Assembly: GCF_001715195.1 (NCBI RefSeq)
Contig: NZ_MDWE01000042.1
Coordinates: 1-64,000 of the forward strand
Source of the DNA: Rhodohalobacter halophilus
Lineage (GTDB): Bacteria; Bacteroidota; Rhodothermia; Balneolales; Balneolaceae
Reading direction: 5' to 3'
Length of the DNA stretch: 64,000 nucleotides
Positions 1 through 9,200 of the stretch are shown here, one piece after another (the stretch's first letter is position 1; the number at the start of each line of letters is the position of its first letter). Below the pieces are notes generated by a model. That model was not told where the DNA came from. It saw nothing but the letters and a program-made list of their open reading frames with translations, and did no database searches. The translations under genes and the position numbers were made by a program.

Positions 1-212
1 AAATTAAAAATACCATCGGGAGGTAGATTCAAAATAACGAAGTCAATTCATTCTATGAGCTGGCTGTGCAGGATTTAATCTCACAAAATAAAATTAAGCT
101 GAAAATGGTGGATTTCTCAGCATCCTGGTGGGATGAAATTGACACACCTGAAGACCTATCCATGGCGAGTAACTCTCATCGGCAAGTTCACTATTTGAAT
201 GAAAATGCCTGA
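1..212 (+). pseudogene. C-terminal end of a sugar/choline-phosphate nucleotidyltransferase, frameshifted
   Basis: The 5' part lies outside the window. The readable tail contains WWDEIDTPEDL, which matches the C-terminal motif of LicC/GlmU-like nucleotidyltransferases that activate a sugar or phosphocholine with CTP or UTP. The frame that ends at the stop at 210-212 is blocked by a TAG at 24-26. The other frame reads smoothly up to about position 33, and adding one A to the AAAA run there would join the two. The stop overlaps the start of the next gene by 14 bases, which suggests translational coupling in a surface-polysaccharide locus. The broken frame may be a true pseudogene or a homopolymer error. 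Confidence 0.5.
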
Positions 213-1381
213 GCGAAGCTCATATATCAGGCAGCTTTTTTGGTTTTCTATCTCTATTTGCTCCTTTTTTACAAGAAAACAAAAATCACTGGTTGTATTA
301 ACCTCTTTTCACGGCGATGGATTTAGGGGAAATACGAAAGAGATATTTGAAAAGTTAGCAGACCATCCATTCTTAAAACCGATTTGGCTGAGCCGTAATA
401 AAGCCCTTGTTCATTCCATTCAAAGCAAGCACGGATCGGAATCTGCACTTCTCACCTACTCTATAAAAGGACTTTCAACGCTCGCATCGGCCGGTGTCAT
501 TTTATTAACGCACGTTACCAGCGATTATCCATTTATGTTTCTTCCGCGAAGAGCCGTCATAATACAAAGTTATCATGGGTTACCAACCAAAACGGGGTGA
601 GTACCTAAGGCCACATTCAGATAAGAAACCGAACGTTTTCCATCGGCTAATGTTAAAGTATCGATTTTCGCCTATCGATTATTTCCTCTCATCATCAGAA
701 ATAGTAACGGAAATTTTTTCGAAGAGATTTAACCTCACACATGACCAATTTATTCATACCGGCTATCCAATGTACGACAGCCTTAAAAACAATATTATTC
801 CTCCGAACTTCTCTGATGTTCTGCCCAAACCCCGGTGTGAATACAATTGTATACTCCTTTATGCACCAACTTTCAGAAAGAAAAACAAAACGAAGTGGTT
901 CCCTTTTAGTGATTTCACTGAAAAGAAGCTTGAACAGGTTCTACAAAAATATGAGGCTCTATTAATTCTAAGACCGCATCCTAATGAAAAGCTCGATTCA
1001 ACTCTTTTCAAAGCGAAAAATGACCGGATTGTAGTTATGGATCATCATACAGTAGAAGACACAACAGAATTACTAAAAATCGCTGACTGCATCATTACCG
1101 ATTACAGCGGTATCTATATTGAAGGTTTATTGGTGGATCTTCCCCCCATATTGATACCGTATGACCTGGCTCAATATGAGCGTTGGCTTCCGCTCCCCTA
1201 CCACGAAATTACACCCGGACCAAAAGTCTCTTCATTTAAGGAGTTTACAGAGTCACTTAAGCAGTCTGTAAACAACAAAGAAAAGTATCAGGCAGACAGA
1301 GAACGTGTGCGAAAAATATACTTCTCAAATTTTAAAAGGGGCGCAACCAAACGTGTTATCAATTTTTTAGAGACATTATGA
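199..1381 (+). pseudogene. CDP-glycerol glycerophosphotransferase-like (TagF/TagB family), frameshifted
   Basis: Members of this family transfer glycerol-phosphate or ribitol-phosphate units onto teichoic-acid-like or capsule polymers at the inner membrane. The gene is in two overlapping frames: an N-terminal 133-residue part ending in QSYHGLPTKTG, and a C-terminal part with LYAPTFR, LRPHPNEK and DCIITDYSGIYIEGLL, which are the usual nucleotide- and phosphate-binding motifs. The break is at 589-597. Removing one G from the GGGG run would join the frames into one protein of about 393 residues, a normal length for a short family member. The upstream nucleotidyltransferase piece fits a role in making the activated donor. 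Family call good, substrate unknown. Confidence 0.7.
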
Positions 1382-1398
1382 CAATTACCCTAAAGGAA

Positions 1399-2379
1399 TT
1401 ACTCCTCTTTCAGCTTTATGTTCTCTGAAGCTTCCCTCTGAATCTCACGGATCTCTTTATTTTTATCGCTGTAGGAGATCCACAGAAACAGTACCAGACT
1501 GGTGATTTTTCGCAGTACGCTGGAAACCAATAACATTCCGGCTACAGATGCCGTTGCCATATTCAGCATTTTAGACAGCTCAATTCCAGCCCACATGAAA
1601 ACCAGGTCTTTACTCGGAATGAAGGGAATCCGATTTACTACAATAATAATTGCCAGAAATGCGAACCAAACGGAAATGGGTGTATTTGGAATAACTACTG
1701 CCCACTGAACAACAAGAAGCCCGTGGTGTATCAAAAAGCGCGTGATATAGATCACAAAAACAATCGCAGATTTTTTCAATGAAAGCGAAAAAAGGTACTT
1801 GCGAAACTGTACGAACAGAACAATAAACACAACGGTAATCACCACGCCAAGAATCACATAGAACGTATTGACATCAGCGATCAGATCTTCGATGTCAATG
1901 ATTCCGGTAAATACCAAAATACCTACCAGCGTAAATGCCACCAGGTTGGATGTAACCGCGGAGAGTATGTTGTTGTCGCGAATGTTTTTGAGGATCTCTT
2001 TATCCTCCTTATCCAGGTGTTTGCGTCCCCAGGCAAACAGGTAGAACTCCCCCGAATAGCCCATCACTTCATCGTTAAATACCTTTTTTGTGATAAATCC
2101 CTTGAACAATTCCCATTTTTTTGTCCGCCAGACCTGCCCATAGATAAAAACTTCTGCAAAGGGAAGAGATACATAGAGCAGTCCGAAAATGATGTAAAAG
2201 AGCGGATGCGTGGGGAGTGAACGGATAACTTCACGCCACCCGATTTCATAGAGTTGGTAGAGAATAATCCCAACAATAAAGATGATCATCAACCGCCGCA
2301 GATTCCTCTTAAGCATCTCTGCCCGGGGGCTCTCCGAAAACTCGTTCCATTTTTTTTTCAACAACTCTAAACGTTTCAC
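1399..2379 (-). CDS. Integral membrane protein, possibly flippase-like (UPF0104/AglD-type)
   Basis: A 326-residue protein with a basic N terminus and about seven to eight hydrophobic segments (around residues 29-45, 60-80, 145-162, 172-192, 200-222, 228-250 and 280-300). The C-terminal tail is charged and probably cytoplasmic. The arrangement resembles the lysylphosphatidylglycerol synthase transmembrane/AglD flippase-like group, but I see no decisive motif, so this is only a suggestion. The start codon is GTG at 2377-2379. It converges on the polysaccharide gene that ends 17 bases away, and it is divergent from the gene at 2592. A lipid-linked glycan role would fit the neighbourhood but is inference. 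Confidence 0.55.
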   Translation of the reverse strand: MKRLELLKKKWNEFSESPRAEMLKRNLRRLMIIFIVGIILYQLYEIGWREVIRSLPTHPLFYIIFGLLYVSLPFAEVFIYGQVWRTKKWELFKGFITKKVFNDEVMGYSGEFYLFAWGRKHLDKEDKEILKNIRDNNILSAVTSNLVAFTLVGILVFTGIIDIEDLIADVNTFYVILGVVITVVFIVLFVQFRKYLFSLSLKKSAIVFVIYITRFLIHHGLLVVQWAVVIPNTPISVWFAFLAIIIVVNRIPFIPSKDLVFMWAGIELSKMLNMATASVAGMLLVSSVLRKITSLVLFLWISYSDKNKEIREIQREASENIKLKEE

Positions 2380-2591
2380 TATGCGGCTTCATTTTTTGGC
2401 TGTGGAAAGGTACCAATCATTTACAGTGAAAAGAAACCGGGTTTTTGGGTAACGTGAAACTTTTCCGTCCCCATTTGATTTAACATCACATACATACTTT
2501 GTTCACAACCTTTTCATTACTTTCACGTTGTGCTATAACTATTTAGAAAAGAAAGACGCGTTCGGCTATTATCTGAAAGAAATCCATTATC

Positions 2592-3668
2592 ATGATCTCA
2601 CAAGTAAAGTTTGCAGCCCTACTGTTTTTCATCACCCTGCTGATGGTACCCCGTCCGGGCAGTACACAGGTTTCAAATCCAAACGGAGACCTTACACCGC
2701 TGGACGCCGATATGATCTGGGCTCAAACTCTGGAAGGCAGTCATTTTAACGAGTTCTGGAACTATCAGTTCTATTTTAATGATGGAATTAAACTGCACGT
2801 CACTTTTTCTGCCGCAAATTTTGGCAACCTGAAAGACCCTGTAACCGGGGTTCGGCTCTCAGTCTTTAACCATGGAGGAGATACCTATCAGCTCTCTCGT
2901 GAATATCCTCTGCCTTATTTAGTTCAGGATACAGAGAACTATCGTTTTCAGCTTCGTGAGGATCGTCAGCTATTTTTTGAGGGGAAACTTCCTGAAAAAC
3001 ATCGGGTGGTCATTAATACATCCAAAGATGGGGTTGAGTACGATATAGATATCCGCCTGACAGATATTCAAAATGGATTTAAACTGGGTGACGGCGCATA
3101 CCGAATTGGAAATGAACGGGTGGGAATCGTTACCCACATTCCGTACGCAAAAGCATCAGGCCATGTAACCATAAACGGTGACCGAAAACGGGTTCAAGGT
3201 TCAGCTTATATGGATCATACGTGGCAGAATCAAACCACAACCAAGCTTATGCATAGCGGTTACCGGTTTGTTTATCATCAAGATAAAAACAACTGGGACC
3301 TGATTTACACCATGCAGCCGGATGATTCTCGCAACAATACGATGATCGGTCATCGAATTACTCGGGAAGACGGTGAGAAGAGATACTCCGCTGTTGCCAA
3401 CATGGACGTTGTCTCATCTCAAAAAGCGTTCGGAAACACCATTCCCAGAATCATAGATTTAAATCTGGAAAACAGCAGCAGTGTCCGGTTAACACGCACT
3501 GAAGACCAGGAGCGCTTCACAGTATTGGGTGAACTGAGCTGGGTGGCAAGACGTGCTGCCCGTGCGTTTCTTGGCGGCGAAGTTATCGATTACAGAGGTG
3601 AAGCCGTGCTCATGGAATCATCCAAACGCCCCAAGCACGGTGAGTATAACTTCTTCTTTGTGGACTGA
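2592..3668 (+). CDS. Secreted lipocalin-like protein (CrtC/AttH/Svf1-like)
   Basis: 358 residues with an N-terminal signal peptide (hydrophobic core about 6-20, likely cut before QVSNPNG). The body is rich in beta strand. It has a first half with HVTFSAANFGNL and a second half opening with a GxYMDHTWQN motif around residues 205-215. That repeated two-part layout and the central YMDH are features of the CrtC/AttH/Svf1 lipocalin-like group, which includes carotenoid hydratases and lipid-binding proteins. Nothing in the sequence fixes an enzymatic activity. The gene stands alone, divergent from the membrane protein at 1399-2379 and followed by a strong hairpin. Confidence 0.5.
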   Translation: MISQVKFAALLFFITLLMVPRPGSTQVSNPNGDLTPLDADMIWAQTLEGSHFNEFWNYQFYFNDGIKLHVTFSAANFGNLKDPVTGVRLSVFNHGGDTYQLSREYPLPYLVQDTENYRFQLREDRQLFFEGKLPEKHRVVINTSKDGVEYDIDIRLTDIQNGFKLGDGAYRIGNERVGIVTHIPYAKASGHVTINGDRKRVQGSAYMDHTWQNQTTTKLMHSGYRFVYHQDKNNWDLIYTMQPDDSRNNTMIGHRITREDGEKRYSAVANMDVVSSQKAFGNTIPRIIDLNLENSSSVRLTRTEDQERFTVLGELSWVARRAARAFLGGEVIDYRGEAVLMESSKRPKHGEYNFFFVD

Positions 3669-4019
3669 ATATAAGGCATGAATCACGAGAAATAAGATGT
3701 GAGATGTCTGCGGTTTTTCGATCTTCCCCTGCCTTTTCTACCCCCCCCCCGATTATTTCCATAAAAAAAGCTCCGGAAGGATCAGTTCCGGAGCTCTATG
3801 CTTTAGGTTCAGCATAAATAGGAGTGACTAGTTGACTAACCAGAGATAAGATTAGTTCTTATGCTGTTACTTACAAGAGAATCGACCTTACCTTTTGTTA
3901 CAAATTTTTTTTCAAAAAATCTTTTTTCCCATTTTTGGATGCGTTTGATAAAGATTTTTACGAATCTGTTTCTATTGAAATCGTACATTCCATTCAATTT
4001 GATAACCAATAACTCTACT
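3669..4019. other. Intergenic stretch with a C10 tract and a strong hairpin
   Basis: Positions 3741-3750 are an uninterrupted run of ten C. A 10-bp perfect stem (3769-3778 with 3786-3795, loop of 7) follows. It is preceded by seven A, so it makes a better Rho-independent terminator on the minus strand than on the plus strand. The rest is AT-rich and contains no coding frame that I would accept. Confidence 0.6.
3769..3795. terminator. Hairpin, probable terminator after the lipocalin-like gene
   Basis: Perfect 10-bp inverted repeat AGCTCCGGAA/TTCCGGAGCT with a 7-base loop. A-run on the left, no T-run on the right. It may block read-through between 3668 and 4020 or stabilise a 3' end. Confidence 0.5.
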
Positions 4020-5603
4020 ATGAAATTTATCTACACCTTACTGTTCACTCTCCTATTCACACCCGCAATAATGGCTCAAATGCCGGATGCACCGGATCGA
4101 GCGGATGGAGATGGGCCGTACGACAGGTTGATTATTCGGGGTGCTACCATGATTGATGGAACAGGTTCTCCTGCTGTTGGCCCTGTAGATATTGTGATTG
4201 AAGGAAATCGTATCGCTCAAATTCGCAATGTAGGGTATCCCGGTGTACCGATTGATGAACGTCGCCGCCCACAGGCTGAAGAGGGTGACCGTGAAATTGA
4301 TGCGGAAGGAATGTATATTCTTCCCGGTTTTGTTGATATGCACGCACACATCGGAGGTAATGCCCAGGGAACCGTTCCCGAGTATGTTTTTAAATTGTGG
4401 CTGGCCCACGGAATAACCGGAATTCGTGAACCCGGATCCTTTAACGGAGCAGACTGGACACTGCGTCATGCCGAAAGAAGTCGTAATAATGAAATTACCG
4501 CTCCCCGAATTTATCCATATTTCGGTTTTGGCATGGGCTATCCCGGCGGTGTTCAAACACCTGAACAGGCACGCGAATGGGTACAATCCATTCATGAACG
4601 GGGAGCTATGGGTATCAAATTCTTCGGTGCCCATCCGGATGTTCTGGAGGCAGCATTTGATGAAGCCAACAAATTGGGTCTTGGTTCAATGGCTCACCAT
4701 GCCCAAACGCATGTTGTTTACGCCAATGCATTGGAAACGGCAAAAATGGGTCTTCAGGGTATGACGCACTGGTATGGTCTCCCCGAAGCGATGTTTGAAG
4801 ATCAAGTTATTCAAAACTATCCACTCGACTACAACTACAGTAACGAACAGCATCGGTTTGAGGAGGCCGGAAAACTCTGGGATCAAGCTGCAGCCCCGGG
4901 AAGTGATCGATGGAACAGTGTTATGCAACAGATGCTCGATCTGAATTATGACCTAAACCCAACGTTCACCATCTATGAAGCCAGCCGCGACCTGATGCGA
5001 GGGCGCCGGGCCGAATGGCATGATAAATACACCCTTCCCTCACTCTGGAGGTTCTACCAGCCCGACCGCCGTGCACACGGCTCCTACTGGTTTGATTGGG
5101 GAACCGAACAGGAAGTTGCATGGAAACGCAATTACACTCTCTGGATGCAATTTGTAAATGAGTTCAATAATAGAGGCGGAACGGTAACGCTCGGCTCAGA
5201 TGCAGGATATATCTTCAAACTCTACGGTTTTGCCTACATCCGGGAAATGGAACTGATGCGCGAAGCCGGCTTCCATCCGCTTGAGATCTTCCAGTCTGCC
5301 TCACTGAAAGCAGCCGAAGTGCTCGGCAATGACCACGAACTTGGCACTATCGAAGTTGGCAAACTGGCCGACCTGGTTATCGTGGAGGAGAATCCACAGC
5401 AGAATATAAAAGTGCTCTATGGAACCGGAGCTATTCGGGTAGATGACAATAACGAGTTAAAACGAGTTGGTGGCGTAAAATACACCATCAAGGATGGAAT
5501 TGTTTTTGACGCAAAACAGCTACTTGACGATGTAGCCCGAATGGTAGATCAGAAAAAAGCTGAAGAGGAGTTTGAAATCACCCAGCCGGGATTGAACTGG
5601 TAA
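4020..5603 (+). CDS. Secreted metal-dependent amidohydrolase (imidazolonepropionase/dihydroorotase-like superfamily)
   Basis: About 527 residues. The ATG at 4020 is preferred over upstream in-frame starts because it begins a clean signal peptide (MKFIYTLLFTLLF...IMAQ). After it comes the N-terminal beta-sandwich strand typical of amidohydrolases, then DMHAHIGG (metal-binding HxH, about residue 107), conserved His residues in the middle of the barrel (AHHAQTHV), and the SDAGY aspartate near residue 400. The C-terminal ELGTIEVGKLADLVIVEENP closes the sandwich domain. These features place it in the superfamily with good certainty. The substrate is unknown; secreted relatives often act on dipeptides or cyclic amides. 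The next gene may be co-transcribed. Confidence 0.85.
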   Translation: MKFIYTLLFTLLFTPAIMAQMPDAPDRADGDGPYDRLIIRGATMIDGTGSPAVGPVDIVIEGNRIAQIRNVGYPGVPIDERRRPQAEEGDREIDAEGMYILPGFVDMHAHIGGNAQGTVPEYVFKLWLAHGITGIREPGSFNGADWTLRHAERSRNNEITAPRIYPYFGFGMGYPGGVQTPEQAREWVQSIHERGAMGIKFFGAHPDVLEAAFDEANKLGLGSMAHHAQTHVVYANALETAKMGLQGMTHWYGLPEAMFEDQVIQNYPLDYNYSNEQHRFEEAGKLWDQAAAPGSDRWNSVMQQMLDLNYDLNPTFTIYEASRDLMRGRRAEWHDKYTLPSLWRFYQPDRRAHGSYWFDWGTEQEVAWKRNYTLWMQFVNEFNNRGGTVTLGSDAGYIFKLYGFAYIREMELMREAGFHPLEIFQSASLKAAEVLGNDHELGTIEVGKLADLVIVEENPQQNIKVLYGTGAIRVDDNNELKRVGGVKYTIKDGIVFDAKQLLDDVARMVDQKKAEEEFEITQPGLNW

Positions 5604-5691
5604 TAATTTTCAATCAAATTGAATCTTTTTAAACAAATTATGGTATGAGTTGTTGATTCATAAATCCAAAAAAAATCAAAAGGTGACACTC

Positions 5692-6183
5692 ATGAAAAGT
5701 AAACTTACAGCTGCATTTGTCATACTTTCACTCAGCCTGATGCTCTCCACCGTACAGGCACAAGACAATTCAACAAATGGATCATTTGGAATTGGAGCTC
5801 AGGTAACGAACCCTGCCGGTATCGCACTAAAGGGATGGATTTCCGATAATGCTGCCATTGCTTCGGTCATCAGTTTTAACCTGTCTGAAAATGCCTCAAC
5901 TTTCTACATTCATGGAGATTATTTAATGCACAAGCGCTACAACACACCCGGCTGGGATGTTGGCTTCTTAAGCTATTACTATGGAGTAGGTGGACGCTAC
6001 CTCTGGCGTGATGCCGGGTTTGATAACAACTTTTTTGGAATTCGTCTGCCCGGAGGGCTGAACTTCACCTTCACTGACGTCCCGTTCGACTTTTATGTTG
6101 AAATGGCTCCCGTCGTTGACGTTTCACCTGATTTCAACTTCGGATTTACAGGCGGTCTTGGTTTTCGCTACTTCCTGAATTAG
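5692..6183 (+). CDS. Secreted small beta-barrel-like protein of unknown function
   Basis: 163 residues starting at the ATG at 5692, which opens a normal signal peptide ending at VQAQDN. An upstream in-frame start at 5650 would bury this signal. The mature part alternates aromatic and polar residues, is rich in Gly and ends GGLGFRYFLN. A terminal aromatic residue followed by a short tail is reminiscent of small outer-membrane barrels, but no named family is recognised. It lies 88 bases after the amidohydrolase and is followed by a good terminator, so the two genes may form one unit. Confidence 0.6.
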   Translation: MKSKLTAAFVILSLSLMLSTVQAQDNSTNGSFGIGAQVTNPAGIALKGWISDNAAIASVISFNLSENASTFYIHGDYLMHKRYNTPGWDVGFLSYYYGVGGRYLWRDAGFDNNFFGIRLPGGLNFTFTDVPFDFYVEMAPVVDVSPDFNFGFTGGLGFRYFLN

Positions 6184-6219
6184 CCCCCATAATCAACAGA
6201 TGACAGTCGTACTAATTTC

Positions 6220-6256
6220 ACAAAGGTCAGTTCAATAGCTGGCCTTTGTTTTTTTA
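6220..6256 (+). terminator. Rho-independent terminator
   Basis: 11-bp stem ACAAAGGTCAG/CTGGCCTTTGT with one G-T pair, an 8-base loop, then seven T. It follows the gene ending at 6183. Confidence 0.85.
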
Positions 6257-6315
6257 TGGTTTGATGACTAAACTGCCCCTGCCAAATTCAGACTGACATT
6301 CTCAACACATTTCCA

Positions 6316-7269
6316 ATGCTCCAAAATCTACCCGATCATTCAGCAATTGAAGACGCTCATAAACGAATTCAACCTTTTGCGCACCGCACACCTGTACTCA
6401 CATCATCTTATTTCAACCATAAAACAGGCGCGTCAATCTTTTTTAAATGTGAAAATTTTCAAAAAATAGGGGCTTTTAAATTCCGGGGTGCTTTTAATGC
6501 CATTTCACAACTACCCGAAGAGGATGGAAAAAAAGGAATTGTTACTCACTCTTCCGGAAATCATGCCCAGGCTGTGGCTCTCGCATCCAAGTTAAACGGC
6601 TATAAGGCAACCATTGTAATGCCCGATAATGCCCCGAAGGTAAAAGTGCAAGCCGTTCGGGAATATGGAGCGGAGGTCGTTTTTTGTGAGAATACAACAG
6701 ATGCTCGTGAGAGATCTGCACGAAAAGTCATCGAAGAGACCGGAGCGGTGTTTATCCATCCGTACAACCATCCCGATGTCATTGCCGGACAAGGCACATC
6801 GGCGAAGGAGTTATTGGAAGAGTATCCCGATTTAGATGTAATCATGGCACCGATCGGTGGCGGCGGACTCATCAGCGGTACGGCCATCTGGTCAAAATAC
6901 ATCAACCCGGAAATCAGAGTGATCGGAGCTGAGCCCAAATGGGCAGATGACGCCTACCGATCCTTTAAGTCCGAAGTTATTGAACCGGTGTTGCGAACCG
7001 ATACTGTTGCCGACGGCCTTCGTACCTCATTAGGTGAGTTGACGTTTCAGGCTATTCGGCTTCACGTTGATGACATACTGACCGTTTCCGAAGAGTCCAT
7101 TATCCAAACCATGAGAGACCTTTGGGAACGGATGAAAATTATTATTGAACCATCATGTGCAGTTCCATTAGCCGCAATCCTGGAAAATGATCTTAACCTG
7201 GAAGGCAAAAATATCGGGATCATCCTAACAGGCGGAAATGTTGATCTGGATAATCTGCCTTTCGCATAA
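6316..7269 (+). CDS. PLP-dependent serine/threonine dehydratase (threonine ammonia-lyase/serine racemase type)
   Basis: 317 residues, the length of catabolic-type threonine/serine dehydratases and serine racemases that lack a C-terminal regulatory ACT domain. The PLP lysine is K55 in GAFKFRGAFN. The phosphate and substrate loop SSGNHAQAVA lies at about 79-88 and the glycine-rich cofactor phosphate cradle GGGGLISG at about 180-187. The reaction is beta-elimination of Thr or Ser to a 2-oxo acid plus ammonia, or racemisation; sequence alone does not decide between these. The protein is cytoplasmic, the gene is monocistronic, and it converges on the secreted-protein gene at 7330. Confidence 0.88.
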   Translation: MLQNLPDHSAIEDAHKRIQPFAHRTPVLTSSYFNHKTGASIFFKCENFQKIGAFKFRGAFNAISQLPEEDGKKGIVTHSSGNHAQAVALASKLNGYKATIVMPDNAPKVKVQAVREYGAEVVFCENTTDARERSARKVIEETGAVFIHPYNHPDVIAGQGTSAKELLEEYPDLDVIMAPIGGGGLISGTAIWSKYINPEIRVIGAEPKWADDAYRSFKSEVIEPVLRTDTVADGLRTSLGELTFQAIRLHVDDILTVSEESIIQTMRDLWERMKIIIEPSCAVPLAAILENDLNLEGKNIGIILTGGNVDLDNLPFA

Positions 7270-7276
7270 ATAGAAA

Positions 7277-7300
7277 AGGCACGGCTAAACAACCGTGCCT
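7277..7300. terminator. Hairpin between convergent genes
   Basis: 8-bp stem AGGCACGG/CCGTGCCT with an 8-base loop and A4 on the left. It probably serves as a terminator for both converging genes. Confidence 0.55.
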
Positions 7301-7329
7301 CATCGTGTTAAGTTTGCAGAAACCGTTTT

Positions 7330-8175
7330 TTACTGATTAACTCTCACATCTGTTACCGTCATTAGCATGGTCATCCCCTCATCACTCTCCAACATACGCT
7401 CGAACTGTTCCATTTGCGGTTTGATTTGACGTTCGATCGCTTGACGCTGAGCTTCTGGCATCTGGCTGAGCTGCTGCTCCATCTCTCTCATCGCCTGCCG
7501 GGCTTCGGCAATCTCTTCCTCACTGAATTGCGATGCAATGCCATCAATTTTCATCGTCATTTTCATCGGCACCGGATAACCCGAATACGATTCATAACCG
7601 TCCATATTCATCGTCATTTTCATCTCCTGGTCTGTATTTACCGTCTGCTCCATCACTACCTGACGGATGTGCAAGCTTCCCGATTCCATCCAAATGGTTG
7701 CGCGATCAAAAACAATCTCCATATCCTCCATCTCCATCTCACTCTGATCCAAAGATTGAAGAAGCTCCCGGTCATTTACAAATACCCTGTATGTTTCTAC
7801 ACCGTTTAGGTTCTCCCGGGTGATGCTATCCGCCCCGCGGATCAGTTTCACCATTTGATCGGCTGATCCAGCCATTGCGCTAAAATCCATCTCCATAGCG
7901 TCTTTATTCTCAATTTCAAGATATGGAGTACCATTTTCACCGGTCTTCTTAACATATCGAGTAGTCATCTCCGGAATGAGGCTACCCTCATTCAGTTGCA
8001 TGGTCATCGTCATTGTTTCCACCTGAGACAACCACTGGGCATTTTTATTCAGCATCTCGTCAGCCAGTTGATTAGCCGAAGGCTGTGCAAAGACAGGGCC
8101 TGAAATCAGAGATAAAATTACTGCCGCCAGAATTGCATTCACTTGAACTAGTTTATTATTCATAACTCTACTCAT
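7330..8175 (-). CDS. Secreted LolA-like/outer-membrane lipoprotein-sorting-like protein
   Basis: 281 residues with a signal peptide (hydrophobic stretch around 12-27, cut after VFAQ). The following layout (SANQLADEMLNKNAQWLSQVETMTMTMQ...) resembles the opening of periplasmic LolA/LolB-like or MucB-like folds. The middle is very rich in Met and acidic residues in alternating beta-strand patterns. The C terminus carries a Gln/Glu-rich helical segment (about residues 215-260). No catalytic residues are visible. The role is most likely periplasmic lipid or lipoprotein binding, which is inference. A second in-frame ATG four codons in is an equally possible start. Confidence 0.55.
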   Translation of the reverse strand: MSRVMNNKLVQVNAILAAVILSLISGPVFAQPSANQLADEMLNKNAQWLSQVETMTMTMQLNEGSLIPEMTTRYVKKTGENGTPYLEIENKDAMEMDFSAMAGSADQMVKLIRGADSITRENLNGVETYRVFVNDRELLQSLDQSEMEMEDMEIVFDRATIWMESGSLHIRQVVMEQTVNTDQEMKMTMNMDGYESYSGYPVPMKMTMKIDGIASQFSEEEIAEARQAMREMEQQLSQMPEAQRQAIERQIKPQMEQFERMLESDEGMTMLMTVTDVRVNQ

Positions 8176-8271
8176 TTATTCTTTTTTTTGTGGTTGTGAT
8201 ATGTTACATATTTGTATTCAATAATCGAAACCGGGGTTTTGTTAAGCCCTTGAAATACCAACTACAATACT

Positions 8272-8658
8272 ATGCGTGAAGACGATGTATTTACTGCCAT
8301 GATCCGTGAGGAGCTTGAGCAACATGAACGCTTTTTCCTTTTTCAGGAAAGAGAACTGCTTCGCAGAAAGGAGTACAAAAAACTGGCCACGCAATCCCTC
8401 AGACAAACCCGTAATTTTGCCGTGATCGTTTTTTTGACTATTGTCGCCTTCTCACTGATCAGCATTATGCATTTTGTTGAATTTGGACAGCAAGGTGGGC
8501 TTTCACGGTTCACACTGGGTATGCTCTCTTGGGCTTTTGCACTCGCTTCCGTCTTCTTTTACACCAAAAACATACTCGAAAAGAAAAAATGTATGGAGCG
8601 TGTGCTAAAACTACTTGAAGCAAGGGAGCAATTTCGCGATACTGCAGGCAACCCTTAA
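8272..8658 (+). CDS. Small membrane protein of unknown function
   Basis: 128 residues. A charged N-terminal helix (about 1-44, many Glu/Arg) is followed by two hydrophobic segments (about 46-66 and 78-98) and a charged tail. The shape is that of a cytoplasmic-helix plus double-spanning inner-membrane protein. No family is recognised. The stop is only a few bases before the DUF3185 gene, so the two are likely co-transcribed. Confidence 0.6.
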   Translation: MREDDVFTAMIREELEQHERFFLFQERELLRRKEYKKLATQSLRQTRNFAVIVFLTIVAFSLISIMHFVEFGQQGGLSRFTLGMLSWAFALASVFFYTKNILEKKKCMERVLKLLEAREQFRDTAGNP

Positions 8659-8665
8659 CCTATTG

Positions 8666-8884
8666 ATGGACAGTTTTATGCAAAAAATGATCTCAGCAGC
8701 ACTTCTCGTAGGTGGATTAATCCTCCTCTATTTCGGCTATCAGGAGATGCAATCCTTTAGCAATGAAGTCAACGAATTTGTAACCGGTTCTCCGGACGAC
8801 CGTTCCATGTGGATGATTGGCGGAGGTGCCGCAATTGCCATTGCCGGGCTTGTTGGGCTGGTCCGTGGCAAAATTTTTAAGTAA
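8666..8884 (+). CDS. DUF3185 family membrane protein
   Basis: 72 residues with two membrane spans flanking a conserved loop (SNEVNEFVTGSPDDRSMWMIGGG). This matches the DUF3185 pattern of a first helix, an S...F.TGSP motif and a second helix rich in Gly. The start is placed at the ATG at 8666, or four codons later at 8678; an earlier in-frame start at 8615 would overlap the preceding gene by 44 bases and add unrelated sequence. The function is unknown. The gene follows another small membrane protein and ends before a terminator. Confidence 0.7.
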   Translation: MDSFMQKMISAALLVGGLILLYFGYQEMQSFSNEVNEFVTGSPDDRSMWMIGGGAAIAIAGLVGLVRGKIFK

Positions 8885-8909
8885 CAACTCAACTCTAAAA
8901 TCTGATCAG

Positions 8910-8942
8910 ACCGGACGTTAACCTTGTTGAAGTCCGGTTTTT
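8910..8942 (+). terminator. Rho-independent terminator
   Basis: 7-bp stem ACCGGAC/GTCCGGT with a 15-base loop, then five T. It follows the DUF3185 gene. Confidence 0.7.
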
Positions 8943-9200
8943 CACCCGCTTCCCTACAATTTATTCAAGGCTCACCTCCCCACGTTAAAACCTCTTGATT
9001 TTTCTACAGTAAAATACTGCAATCCATACTGGCAAGTCAGGTCCTGTTCATCCCGGCATCTCCGCCCCTATCCAGTTCATTTTTGCAAATGAAGAGATTA
9101 AAGCCTCCGTTAAATGATGTAAACATCATGTAAAACGTGAATTATTTGATACTTACATAAGTTGTTAAGTTGATCAGAAATTAAAAGAACTCACGCCTGC
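8943..9200. other. Upstream region of the TonB receptor, no gene seen
   Basis: Non-coding as far as I can see. It presumably contains the promoter of the receptor at 9201, but no box is convincing. Confidence 0.4.

Noticed and set aside
3861-4019. Longer N terminus of the amidohydrolase
   Set aside because: The extension is AT-rich, lacks family similarity and hides the signal peptide that begins at 4020.
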